Source: UMGS882 sp045598975 (GTDB lineage: Bacteria; Bacillota; Clostridia; Oscillospirales; CAG-382). Taken from it: 64,000 nucleotides of DNA. Shown one piece after another: positions 9,010 through 16,884 of this stretch. The notes beneath the pieces are model-generated. The model made no database searches and had not been told where the DNA came from. It saw nothing but the letters and a program-made list of their open reading frames with translations. The translations under genes and the position numbers were made by a program. Positions within the stretch are counted from its first letter, which is position 1, and each line of letters starts with the position of its first letter. The DNA is taken from positions 1-64,000 of the forward strand of contig JAZRVE010000112.1 of the NCBI GenBank assembly GCA_045598975.1. The letters run 5' to 3'.

Positions 9010-10488
9010 ATGCGGATCGTTTTGAAGGATGCGACGGGATGTGTTTCCGTCAATTATATACAGTCGCTCGTCTTGCTGTACCTGCCGTGCGAGACCTTTT
9101 CGGAGACGGCGGAAAACGGGGACGGGTGGAGCCTTTCGGTATCGGCGGAAACTGACGGACAATACGGATATACGGTGTCTGTCGGGCTGGTTCTCGACGG
9201 CAGACGGACGGAAAAAACGGAAACGTGCCTCATGCGGGAGCATGAACGCCTGTCCGTCAAGAACTTTATCGGACGGGTGTGCCTGTCGGCACTCAAAGAA
9301 GCGTTCGGTTACATGTCTCCGTGGGGCATCCTGACGGGCATCCGCCCGGCAAAGCTTGCGGCGGCGTATCTGAAAAGCCGTACGGCGGAGGAAACGGAAC
9401 GTATCCTTGCGGAGACGTATGCCGTTTCGCCGCAGAAAGCACACCTGTGCGTGCAGACGGCACAGAAGGAACGCGAAATGACGGAGAATCTGCCTGACGG
9501 GACGTGCAGTTTGTATATTTCCGTCCCGTTCTGCCCGACAAAATGCCGGTACTGTTCGTTCGTTTCGTGCACGACATCGCGGCTTCTCGCGCTGATCCCC
9601 GACTACGTCGAACGGCTGAAACGGGAGATTTCGGATATCGCGGACACCGTGAACGCGCTCGGACTGACGCTCAAAACGGTGTACGTCGGCGGAGGAACGC
9701 CGGCGGTGCTTGACGAAAAGACGCTTTCGGGACTGCTTGCACATATATCGGGCACGTTTGACATAGCATCCTTAGAGGAGTATACCTTCGAGGCGGGACG
9801 TCCGGACTGCATCACCGAAGAAAAACTGCGCCTGCTTCACGAAAACGGCGTGGGACGCGTCAGCATCAATACGCAGACGGCGAACGACGAGATATTGAAA
9901 GCGGTCGGACGCACGCACACCTTCGCCGATTACGAAAGGTGCATGGACCTGGCAAAGCGCGTCGGCATTTCCTGCCTCAATACCGACCTTATCGCGGGAC
10001 TTCCCGGAGAAACGACCGAAAGCTTTTATGACAGCGTCCGCCGCGTCTTAACAAACGAGCCGCAGAACGTCACCGTTCATGCGTTTACGCTCAAACGCTC
10101 GTCGGAGTATAAAACGGCGCATTCCGCCGTGGTCGATACGGCGTCGTTCGACGCCGGAGAAATGGTCTCGTACGCGGCGCGTGTGCTGACGGAAGCGGAT
10201 TATGCGCCGTACTATCTGTACAGACAGAAGAACACGGTGGGGAATCTGGAAAACGTGGGCTATGCAAGGGACGGCTTTGAAAGCCGGTACAATATATACA
10301 TGATGGGCGAATATCATACCGTGTTTGGAGCGGGAGCGGGAGCGGTCACCAAGCTCGTTCCGCCGGACGGTAAAAAGATACGGCGGCTTTTCGCGCCGAA
10401 GTACCCGTATGAATATCTGGACGAAAGCAAGTACGGCGGCTTTGACCGGGCGTCGGTCGAAGCGTTTTACGCCGCGTTTACAAAATAG
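9010..10488 (+). CDS. hemZ: HemZ-like coproporphyrinogen III dehydrogenase (radical SAM)
   Basis: A radical SAM enzyme of the HemN/HemZ family, 492 residues. After an N-terminal domain of about 165 residues typical of HemZ, the Fe-S motif C175-x3-C179-x2-C182 sits in VPFCPTKCRYCSF, followed by the SAM-binding VYVGGGTP and the barrel segments FEAGRPD and VSINTQT. ATG 9010 was chosen because GGAGAG precedes it and it lies just after the dtd stop; the frame is open slightly further up, inside dtd. The relA-dtd-hemZ order occurs in other Clostridia. Other haem genes are not visible, so the substrate is inferred from the family. Confidence 0.88.
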   Translation: MRIVLKDATGCVSVNYIQSLVLLYLPCETFSETAENGDGWSLSVSAETDGQYGYTVSVGLVLDGRRTEKTETCLMREHERLSVKNFIGRVCLSALKEAFGYMSPWGILTGIRPAKLAAAYLKSRTAEETERILAETYAVSPQKAHLCVQTAQKEREMTENLPDGTCSLYISVPFCPTKCRYCSFVSCTTSRLLALIPDYVERLKREISDIADTVNALGLTLKTVYVGGGTPAVLDEKTLSGLLAHISGTFDIASLEEYTFEAGRPDCITEEKLRLLHENGVGRVSINTQTANDEILKAVGRTHTFADYERCMDLAKRVGISCLNTDLIAGLPGETTESFYDSVRRVLTNEPQNVTVHAFTLKRSSEYKTAHSAVVDTASFDAGEMVSYAARVLTEADYAPYYLYRQKNTVGNLENVGYARDGFESRYNIYMMGEYHTVFGAGAGAVTKLVPPDGKKIRRLFAPKYPYEYLDESKYGGFDRASVEAFYAAFTK

Positions 10489-10500
10489 GAGAGACAGCAG

Positions 10501-12159
10501 ATGAAACAGAAAAAGCAAACCTTTGTGTTCGGCGCGTTTATTCTGATGGCGTCGGGGATCCTTGTCAAGATCATCGGAGCGGTGTTCAAGATCCCGCTCA
10601 CCAACCTTATCGGCTCGGAGGGCATGTCCTATTTCGGGAAAGCCTATTCCATCTACGTCACGCTGTATATGATCTCGACGGCGGGTATCCCGGTGGCGGT
10701 CTCCAAAATGGTGGCGGCGAGCAACTGCCGCGGAAACACGCGGGAGGTAAACCGCATTTTCCGGCTGTCGTACTGGCTGTTTTTCATCATCGGACTTGTC
10801 GGGACGGTCATCATGATCGTGTTCTCGCATCAGTTTGCCGAAGGCGCACATTCGCCTGACTCGTATCTTGCCATGATCGCCATCGCGCCGACGCTCTTCT
10901 TTATCTGTATTTCCTCGGCGTACCGCGGCTATTTTCAGGGGCTTCAGAACATGGTGCCGTCGGCTGTCTCGCAGGTCATCGAATCGGTCGGCAAAATGGC
11001 GATCGGACTTGCCGCCGCATGGTATTTCTACCGCGTTCTGAACAGACCGCTCTATCAGGTCGCCGCTCTCGTCATTTCCGGCGTCACGGTCGGCGTGTTT
11101 GCGGCGACGGTGTATATCGCCATCGTCAAACTGCGCCATAATCGCGCGATGAAGGGGGAGAGTATACCGGATATGCCGGTGCGCACCTCGGGCGATCTGC
11201 TGAAAGAGCTTGTCGTCACGTCGCTTCCCATCGCCCTTGCTTCGTCCATCATGGGGCTCACCAATACCGTGGACGTTTTCGTCATGTCGGGACAGCTTGT
11301 CAAGACCGGTATCACGTCGCTTGCGGCGGAGCAGTTCTACGGGGTGTATAATTCCATCGTTATCACGCTTCTCAATATGGTGCCGCCGCTCATTTACCCG
11401 TTCGGCACCAGCGTCATTCCGGCACTTTCCGCCGCCATTGCCAAGGGCAACAGCGACGAATGTCATAAGCATATCAGCTCGGCTCTGCGCATCACGGCGA
11501 TCCTGTCCATCCCGTGTGCCATCGGTATGGGCACGCTGTCCAAGGGCATCATTTCACTGCTGTATCGCGAGGAAAGCATCGACACGGGATTCGGAACGGT
11601 CATGCAGATCGACCTTGCCTCGGCGGCGCTTTCGACGGTGGCGTGCGCCATCTTCTTCCTCGGCGTCATCGCCATCACCAACTCCGTTTTGCAGGCGTAC
11701 CGCTATGAAAGGTATACCATCATTTCCACGGCGTGCGGCGTTCTCGTGAAGATCGTCTCGACGTACTTTCTGTCGGCAGTCCCCGGTATCGGTATCGTGG
11801 GAGCGGCGATCGGCACGGCGCTGTGCTACTTCACCATCATGATGCTCAATATCGTATTTCTGCTCGTCAAGGTGCGCTATTCGTTGAATATCCGTAAGAT
11901 TTATCTGAAACCCGCTGTCTGCGGCATCGCGTGCGGGCTTTCGGCGTTCGGCGTGAACGCCCTTCTCGGACGGGTGCTGTCTTCGACGGCGATCGTGACG
12001 GTCGTCTCCATAGGAGCGGCGGCAGTGGTGTATTTCGCGCTGATCCTTGTTATGAAGGGCATAGACAGAGAGGATATCCTCATGCTGCCGGGTGGCGGTA
12101 AGGTCTGTGCTTTACTCGGAAAATACAATCTTATCGAAAAGGAAGAGAATAAGGCATGA
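10501..12159 (+). CDS. MOP-superfamily lipid/polysaccharide flippase (YabM/SpoVB type)
   Basis: A 552-residue integral membrane protein with about 14 hydrophobic helices spread over its whole length, of the polysaccharide-biosynthesis flippase family that includes YabM, SpoVB and MurJ-like proteins. Such proteins move undecaprenyl-linked sugars across the membrane for wall or cortex synthesis. It directly precedes mazG-rqcP-yabP-yabQ-divIC exactly as yabM does in B. subtilis, so it is most likely the YabM equivalent. It overlaps mazG by 4 bases (ATGA). The substrate cannot be read from the sequence. Confidence 0.88.
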   Translation: MKQKKQTFVFGAFILMASGILVKIIGAVFKIPLTNLIGSEGMSYFGKAYSIYVTLYMISTAGIPVAVSKMVAASNCRGNTREVNRIFRLSYWLFFIIGLVGTVIMIVFSHQFAEGAHSPDSYLAMIAIAPTLFFICISSAYRGYFQGLQNMVPSAVSQVIESVGKMAIGLAAAWYFYRVLNRPLYQVAALVISGVTVGVFAATVYIAIVKLRHNRAMKGESIPDMPVRTSGDLLKELVVTSLPIALASSIMGLTNTVDVFVMSGQLVKTGITSLAAEQFYGVYNSIVITLLNMVPPLIYPFGTSVIPALSAAIAKGNSDECHKHISSALRITAILSIPCAIGMGTLSKGIISLLYREESIDTGFGTVMQIDLASAALSTVACAIFFLGVIAITNSVLQAYRYERYTIISTACGVLVKIVSTYFLSAVPGIGIVGAAIGTALCYFTIMMLNIVFLLVKVRYSLNIRKIYLKPAVCGIACGLSAFGVNALLGRVLSSTAIVTVVSIGAAAVVYFALILVMKGIDREDILMLPGGGKVCALLGKYNLIEKEENKA

Positions 12160-12869
12160 CGGAAAAAATCGAAGCATTCGGAAAAAAAGAAAGGTATACC
12201 CTTGCGGACGCAGTGGAACTGGTTGAGATTCTGCGCGGTCCGGACGGCTGTACGTGGGATAGGGAACAGACGCATTCCTCGGTGCGCAACGCACTCATCG
12301 AGGAGGCGTATGAGCTCGTCGAGGGCATTGATCTGAACGATGCGGCGCTCATGCGCGAGGAAATGGGGGACGTGCTGTTTCAGGTGCTGTTCCATGCCGA
12401 GATCGAGCGTGAAAACGGAGCGTATACCGTCGACGACGTGGCGGACGAGCTGTGTAAGAAGATGGTGCTGCGCCATCCGCACGTGTTCGGCGACGTCAAG
12501 GTAAAGGACTCCGGCGAGGTCATCGAAAACTGGGACGCTATCAAAAAGGTGGAAAAGGCACGGGATACCGTCGGTAAACAGCTCGAAAGCGTGCCCAAGA
12601 CGCTGCCGTCGCTTATCCGGGCGGAGAAGCTGTTGTCGCGCTATAAAAAGAACGGCGGCAATGTGGAAAAGGACGCGGGCGTGCTCGTCGGGCGTATCCG
12701 TGAGAAGGCGGAAGCCTTGACGGAAAACGTGACGGAGGAGGAGATCGGCGAATTTCTGTTTCTCGTCGCCAATCTCACCTATGCAAAAAAGATCAATGCC
12801 GAGGAGGCGCTCTACCGCAGGAACGAGCGCTTTACGGCGGAAAAATCCAAAGAGGAAGACAACGCATGA
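12156..12869 (+). CDS. mazG: Nucleoside triphosphate pyrophosphohydrolase MazG
   Basis: Hydrolyses NTPs and dNTPs to monophosphates and pyrophosphate, a house-cleaning and stress function. The 237-residue protein has a first MazG domain with the metal-binding EExxE...ExxD pattern (EEAYELVEGID ... EEMGDVLFQVLFHAE, about residues 47-85), the CTWDREQTHSS signature, and a shorter second helical domain with VTEEEIGEFLFLVANL near 190. Unlike B. subtilis YabN it lacks the N-terminal methyltransferase-like domain. It overlaps both neighbours by 4 bases, a tightly coupled cluster. Confidence 0.94.
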   Translation: MTEKIEAFGKKERYTLADAVELVEILRGPDGCTWDREQTHSSVRNALIEEAYELVEGIDLNDAALMREEMGDVLFQVLFHAEIERENGAYTVDDVADELCKKMVLRHPHVFGDVKVKDSGEVIENWDAIKKVEKARDTVGKQLESVPKTLPSLIRAEKLLSRYKKNGGNVEKDAGVLVGRIREKAEALTENVTEEEIGEFLFLVANLTYAKKINAEEALYRRNERFTAEKSKEEDNA

Positions 12870-13108
12870 GACTGGATAAGTATCTGAAAGTAACGCGCAT
12901 CATCAAGCGCCGCACGGTCGCCAACAACGCCTGCGACACCGATCACGTCACCGTCAACGGCAGACCTGCCAAGGCTTCGTATGAGGTCAAGATCGGCGAC
13001 GAGATCGCCATCACGTTCGGCGAAAAGACGGTGCGCTTTGCCGTGACGGACGTAAAGGAAACGGTCGGAAAGGATGCGGCGTCAACGCTGTATCGGGTGC
13101 TGGAATAA
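12866..13108 (+). CDS. rqcP: S4-domain RNA-binding protein RqcP (YabO)
   Basis: An 80-residue protein consisting of a single S4 RNA-binding domain, beginning MRLDKYLKVTRIIKRRTVAN as in RqcP/Hsp15 proteins. RqcP works with RqcH in adding alanine tails to peptides on stalled 50S subunits (ribosome quality control). Position between mazG and yabP, with a 4-base overlap with mazG, is the conserved Firmicutes arrangement. Confidence 0.95.
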   Translation: MRLDKYLKVTRIIKRRTVANNACDTDHVTVNGRPAKASYEVKIGDEIAITFGEKTVRFAVTDVKETVGKDAASTLYRVLE

Positions 13109-13178
13109 AGCCCTGTCTGCGGGCATATCCTTTTTTGAAGCCGTGTAAGCGGTCAAACGGAAAGGGGTATGATGAGGT

Positions 13179-13451
13179 ATGCAGGAAACCTGCGGCATGA
13201 TCACCATCACGGATCGCAAAAAGGTGACGCTCACCGGTATTTCTTCGGTGGAGAGCTTTGACGAATATGAAGTGGTGCTTTCGGTGTCGTGCGGCACACT
13301 GACGGTGGAGGGCGAAAATTTAAGCATAACGGGGCTCGATCTCGAAAAAGGAACGGTCGAAGCGACGGGGCTCATCCGATGCGTGGCTTACAGCGATGCG
13401 GGAAGCGGGAAAAAAGGGCTTGCCGCAAGGCTGTTCGGCAGAAATGAATAG
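13179..13451 (+). CDS. yabP: Spore protein YabP
   Basis: A 90-residue YabP-family protein: a short beta-rich domain with DRKKVTLTGISSVESFDE near the N terminus, a region matching the family start. YabP and YabQ are made under mother-cell control in B. subtilis, and YabQ is needed for cortex formation. AAAGGGG lies 11 bases before ATG 13179; a second in-frame ATG at 13197 is possible. It comes 70 bases after rqcP, and the intervening bases show no clear promoter. Confidence 0.9.
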   Translation: MQETCGMITITDRKKVTLTGISSVESFDEYEVVLSVSCGTLTVEGENLSITGLDLEKGTVEATGLIRCVAYSDAGSGKKGLAARLFGRNE

Positions 13452-13469
13452 GCAGGGCACGGAAAAAGC

Positions 13470-13910
13470 ATGGAAATACTCTTCGGAAGAAGTCCGTATC
13501 CGGTGCTTGTGTCGTTTGCCGTGTGCGGAATGTTGGCGGGGCTTTTGTACGACCTGCTGAAAATCAAGCGAAAACTGCTCGGCGCACCGGCGCTTGTCGT
13601 GTTTGCCGACGACGTGTTCTTTTGCTTTTGTACGGCGGTGGCGGTCGTGTTCGACGCCTATGCCTTCAACGACGGGAACCTTAAATGGTATGAAGCGCCC
13701 GCCATGCTTGCGGGATGGCTGCTCTACCGAAGAACGCTGTCGCGGCTTCTGATAAAGACGGCAGACTGGCTGATCGGGCTTGTCGGGGGGCTTGTGAAAC
13801 GGGTGACGGTACCGCTGTGCCGCTTGTTAAAAAAGAGTGAAAAGGCGCTTGCGGGGCGTGTCCGGTACGCCTGCGCCGTCCGACGCGTCAGTCTGTGCCG
13901 GATCGGATAA
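13470..13910 (+). CDS. yabQ: Spore cortex protein YabQ
   Basis: A 146-residue membrane protein of the YabQ family, required for spore cortex formation in B. subtilis. Three hydrophobic segments (about residues 8-28, 40-62 and 72-90) are followed by a basic cytoplasmic tail. The GMLAGLLYDLLKIKRK stretch near residue 20 is the recognisable family region. It sits 18 bases after yabP and before a DivIC-like gene, as in Bacillus. Its ribosome site is weak. Confidence 0.88.
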   Translation: MEILFGRSPYPVLVSFAVCGMLAGLLYDLLKIKRKLLGAPALVVFADDVFFCFCTAVAVVFDAYAFNDGNLKWYEAPAMLAGWLLYRRTLSRLLIKTADWLIGLVGGLVKRVTVPLCRLLKKSEKALAGRVRYACAVRRVSLCRIG

Positions 13911-13951
13911 AGGATCGGATAAAGGTCGGACAGAGAAAGGAAGGAAACGGA

Positions 13952-14212
13952 ATGAAACTGCTCAAACACGTGGCGATCGTCATCGTGATCCTCTTGCTGT
14001 TGATCATTGCCGTCAAACAGCAGCTCGATCTCAACGTGGCGCAGGACAGGGCGGACGAACTGCAAAAACAGTTGGATGCCATCGAATACGAAAACGAAAA
14101 AAAGCAGAACGAGCTCGATCTGCCGTTTGAGGAACAGATGAAGAAGCAGGCGCAGGAGCGGGGCTATAAAGACCCGGATGCGCAGTATTATTATAACGAT
14201 TATGCCGGATAA
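13952..14212 (+). CDS. divIC: Septum formation initiator, DivIC/FtsB family
   Basis: An 86-residue bitopic division protein: a short cytoplasmic start, one transmembrane helix (about residues 6-24, mostly Val, Ile and Leu), then a coiled coil (residues 28-60) and the C-terminal GYKDPDAQYYYNDY tail, close to the usual ARxxGyv..gE/y end of FtsB/DivIC proteins. ATG 13952 is chosen because GGAAGG precedes it and the helix then starts at the usual place; the frame is open upstream to 13895, overlapping yabQ. It belongs to the divisome subcomplex with FtsL and DivIB. Confidence 0.85.
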   Translation: MKLLKHVAIVIVILLLLIIAVKQQLDLNVAQDRADELQKQLDAIEYENEKKQNELDLPFEEQMKKQAQERGYKDPDAQYYYNDYAG

Positions 14213-14278
14213 GAGTAAAAATAAACGAAAACGGCAATATGCTGACGAAAATATTTGGATAAATTTCACAAATATCTC

Positions 14279-14307
14279 TTTACAAATCGCGGACTCTGTG
14301 GTATACT
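14279..14307 (+). promoter_or_regulatory. Sigma-A promoter of hpf
   Basis: TTTACA (14279-14284), 17-bp spacer, TATACT (14302-14307), with TGTGG before the -10. A small hairpin (AAAGG GAAA CCTTT, about 14315-14329) lies in the leader before the ribosome site. Confidence 0.75.
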
Positions 14308-14354
14308 GATGACAGAAAGGGAAACCTTTCGAGAAAAATACAGGAGGAGTCCCC

Positions 14355-14891
14355 ATGAAACTGACCATTACCGGCAGAAAATTCCACGTAACCGATGATC
14401 TGACCAAGAGGATCACGACAAAACTGTCAAAGCTGGATAAGTTTTTTGACGACGAGGCGACGGCGAACGTCGTGCTTCGCTCGCGGAAAGAGCAGGAGAT
14501 CATCGAGATCACGATCTTTGCGGCGTCGACCATGTTCCGTGCGGAGGTGGAAGACCAAACGGTCTTGAATGCGTTGGATAAGGCAGTGGATATTATCGAG
14601 CGGCAGATCCGCAAAAACAAGACGCGCTTGGAAAAACGTCTGAAACCGGGCTCCTTCGATAAAGCTTCTCTTGCCGAAGCGCAGTGGAACGACGTGCAGG
14701 AGGAAGTGATCCGCATCACGCGCAACAAGCAGATCCCCGTCCGTCTCATGTCGCCCGAAGAGGCGGTCATGCAAATGAATCTGTTGGGACACGATTTCTT
14801 TCTGTTCTTGCATGAGCATACCGGAACGCCCTGCGTGGTGTATAAGAAAAAGAACGACGAATACGGGATCATCGAAGCCGTGACCGACTGA
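14355..14891 (+). CDS. hpf: Ribosome hibernation promoting factor, long form
   Basis: A 178-residue long-form HPF. The N-terminal S30AE/YfiA domain (about residues 1-100) begins MKLTITGRKFHVTDDL and binds the small subunit; the C-terminal dimerisation domain (about 120-178), with RLMSPEEAVMQMNLLGHDFF and YGIIEA, joins two ribosomes into 100S particles. It has its own promoter, a strong AGGAGG-type ribosome site and its own terminator, so it is monocistronic, which suits a growth-phase response gene. Confidence 0.97.
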   Translation: MKLTITGRKFHVTDDLTKRITTKLSKLDKFFDDEATANVVLRSRKEQEIIEITIFAASTMFRAEVEDQTVLNALDKAVDIIERQIRKNKTRLEKRLKPGSFDKASLAEAQWNDVQEEVIRITRNKQIPVRLMSPEEAVMQMNLLGHDFFLFLHEHTGTPCVVYKKKNDEYGIIEAVTD

Positions 14892-14904
14892 AACAAAAAT
14901 GAAG

Positions 14905-14932
14905 GCTCTGCGGGAAACCGCAGAGCTTTTTT
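14905..14932 (+). terminator. Terminator of hpf
   Basis: A perfect 9-bp stem (GCTCTGCGG / CCGCAGAGC) with a GAAA tetraloop followed by six T. It starts 13 bases after the hpf stop. Confidence 0.92.
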
Positions 14933-14946
14933 GCGTATGCAAAGCC

Positions 14947-14975
14947 TTGACAAAAGAGCGGTTTCGCGGTATAAT
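14947..14975 (+). promoter_or_regulatory. Consensus sigma-A promoter of the PHP gene
   Basis: TTGACA (14947-14952), exactly 17 bp, TATAAT (14970-14975): a full match to the vegetative consensus. Confidence 0.9.
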
Positions 14976-15032
14976 GCAGGGGTGATGAGGGCGAAAAAAA
15001 GCGCCCGCAACGACAGAAAGCGGAGAAAAAGC

Positions 15033-15734
15033 ATGTATCGGTATGAAACGCATCTGCATACAAAGCCTGTCAGCGGCTGTGCACGGGCGACGGTAAGAGA
15101 AACGGTCGAATTTTACAAGCAAATCGGTTACGACGGCATTTTTGTCACCAACCATTTTGTCAACGGCAACGTGGGGATCGACCGCAAGAAGCCGTACGAG
15201 GAAAAAATCGAGTATTACTTTTCCGATTATGAAGAAGCGGTGAAAATCGGAAAAGAAGTCGGGCTGAAAGTCTTTCTGGGAGTGGAAATGTCACACGGCG
15301 GTGCGAAGTGGTCGAATCTCGGCGGAGATTTTCTGGTATACGGTCTTGACAAGCAGTGGTATTTGAAGCATCCCGAGATCGAACACATGGAAAAGAGCGA
15401 ACAACTGCCGCTGTACGTGGCAAGCGGGGCACTTGTCATCCATGCGCATCCTTTCCGGCAGACGGAGCAGATATGGCTTTACCCGCACGTCGAACACGGC
15501 GTGGAGATCATCAATGCCGGAAACACCGACCGTTCCAATCAGATGGCGAAGCTGTACGCGGAGGAGTTCGGGCTCGCCGTGACGGCGGGATCGGATAATC
15601 ATGTGGCGGGCGCCAATCACCGTCTTGCCGGGATCGAGACCGAAACACCCATTGAAAGCGTCGAGGACTTCATCGAGCGTGTCAAAGCCAGACAGGTGCA
15701 GGTCTTTCAGATGGATAATCCCCTGCGCCAATAA
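15033..15734 (+). CDS. PHP-domain phosphoesterase-like protein
   Basis: A 233-residue protein with a single PHP fold. Metal-binding motifs are in order: H7-x-H9 in ETHLHT, FVTNH near residue 40, HAHPFRQ near 140 and GSDNH near 188. Such proteins are trinuclear-metal phosphoesterases acting on phosphorylated sugars, nucleotides or DNA ends; the substrate here is unknown. The frame is open upstream across the promoter, so ATG 15033 with GGAG 7 bases before it is the real start. It is transcribed alone, between the hpf terminator and a two-way terminator. Confidence 0.85.
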   Translation: MYRYETHLHTKPVSGCARATVRETVEFYKQIGYDGIFVTNHFVNGNVGIDRKKPYEEKIEYYFSDYEEAVKIGKEVGLKVFLGVEMSHGGAKWSNLGGDFLVYGLDKQWYLKHPEIEHMEKSEQLPLYVASGALVIHAHPFRQTEQIWLYPHVEHGVEIINAGNTDRSNQMAKLYAEEFGLAVTAGSDNHVAGANHRLAGIETETPIESVEDFIERVKARQVQVFQMDNPLRQ

Positions 15735-15743
15735 CGAAAAAAG

Positions 15744-15776
15744 AAAATGCATCCGTAAACAACGGATGCATTTTTT
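15744..15776. terminator. Two-way terminator between the PHP gene and the GH39 gene
   Basis: A 12-bp inverted repeat (15744-15755 / 15763-15774) with a 7-nt loop, A-rich on the left and with six T on the right. It can end both the plus-strand PHP gene and the converging minus-strand gene. Confidence 0.88.
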
Positions 15777-15789
15777 GTGTGTAAACCGG

Positions 15790-16641
15790 TCAGACGCTCT
15801 TGATGAGGGCGCACTGATTGTCGGCAAGGGTAAAATGCCGGGGATCGAAATCGGTTTCCGCAAGCAGGTTGTCCTTGTCGATGAGGAACACCTTCATGTC
15901 CCCGTCGAGGTCGGTTTCAAACTCGCAGGCGGCGCCCGAAACATTGGTGACGAGGAGGGCTTTGCGGGAGCCGTGCTCCTTGATGTAACGGAAGAAACGG
16001 TAGAAAAACTCGACGCGGTAGCGCACGACGCAGTTGGAGTATTCCCAATCGTATGGCTTGTTGGGCATGCGCGAAAGCCCGTATTTTTCAGGATCGAGGA
16101 AAATGCCGTAAAAACCGCAGGAAGCGAAGCCGCCGACCTTGATGGTGTTGCCGAAGCATGCTTTCAAGTGCTTTGCGGCGGTGTCGTAGAGTTCAAAATA
16201 TTCCTCCGGCGTACCCTGCCACATCTGATTGTCCTGCGGCAGATGGGTGTGATCCGGCTCGTTCCATATTTCCCAATAGGTGATGCCGTAACGGAAGCCG
16301 TCCGCCCAGCCCTCGTTGTAGTGGCGGATGACGTGTTCGCAGATGTGTGCCCATTTGGCGTTGTCCTTGGGCGGGAAAATGCGGTACGCACGCCATTTGC
16401 AGTAGTTTTCGATGGAGACGCCGAGGCGGAAGACCGGCTCGACGTGATGGGACATGAGCGTTTGGATGAGCCAGTCGGTGAAGACGAAATCGTAGTTTGC
16501 GGGATCGGTCTCGTCGGCGTCGAAGTCGCGGAAAATGTTGGGAATATCGACGAACAGACCGTCGGCAAAGTTGCCGCCGACGTCGTGCATAGGCTTGACG
16601 GGACCGAGGACGCGACCGAAATCGGTACGGATATTAGTCAT
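15790..16641 (-). CDS. GH39-like glycosidase, internally shortened
   Basis: A 283-residue member of the GH39 (beta-xylosidase-like) family, where about 480-500 residues are usual. Barrel sequence is clear (DIPNIFRDFDADETDP at 32-47, the acid/base E128 in YWEIWNEPD), and the C terminus has the beta-sandwich ending. Two parts of the family pattern seem missing without loss of frame: about 30 residues after KPMH (residue 19) and a long piece after EHGS (residue 225), where the chain jumps from the middle of the barrel to ALLVTNVSG. The nucleophile glutamate lies in that lost part. It is probably inactive, or a remnant with another role. Start 16641 has AAAGG before it. Confidence 0.75.
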   Translation of the reverse strand: MTNIRTDFGRVLGPVKPMHDVGGNFADGLFVDIPNIFRDFDADETDPANYDFVFTDWLIQTLMSHHVEPVFRLGVSIENYCKWRAYRIFPPKDNAKWAHICEHVIRHYNEGWADGFRYGITYWEIWNEPDHTHLPQDNQMWQGTPEEYFELYDTAAKHLKACFGNTIKVGGFASCGFYGIFLDPEKYGLSRMPNKPYDWEYSNCVVRYRVEFFYRFFRYIKEHGSRKALLVTNVSGAACEFETDLDGDMKVFLIDKDNLLAETDFDPRHFTLADNQCALIKSV

Positions 16642-16672
16642 GGTGATCACCTTTCTTTGAAAACTTGTGTTC

Positions 16673-16700
16673 ATAATAAAACATAGAAGCAATTATGCAA
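16673..16700 (-). promoter_or_regulatory. Promoter of the GH39-like gene
   Basis: Reading on the minus strand: TTGCAT (16700-16695), 16 bp, TATTAT (16678-16673), about 30 bases before the start codon. Confidence 0.6.
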
Positions 16701-16802
16701 GGAAAAACACCGCTTTTTTCTCGCATTTGTGAGGAAAGCGGGGCGCCGTAAGCCGGCGGCGAAATACTCTATGAATATTTTGTAAATAAAGGAAAATTTA
16801 AC

Positions 16803-16830
16803 TTGCAATTCGAAAAGGTTATATTATAAT
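16803..16830 (+). promoter_or_regulatory. Promoter of the GH20 gene
   Basis: TTGCAA (16803-16808), 16 bp, TATAAT (16825-16830), 54 bases before the start. It is divergent from the GH39-like promoter about 100 bases away, so the two genes may share control. Confidence 0.7.
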
Positions 16831-16884
16831 AAGATAAACGCGGGGAAAAAGCAGGAAAAATAAAACTTTCAGGAGGGATACGGT

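Noticed and set aside
13895..13951. Earlier start of the DivIC-like gene at 13895
   Set aside because: It would overlap yabQ and add a polar segment before the membrane helix; the GGAAGG site fits ATG 13952.
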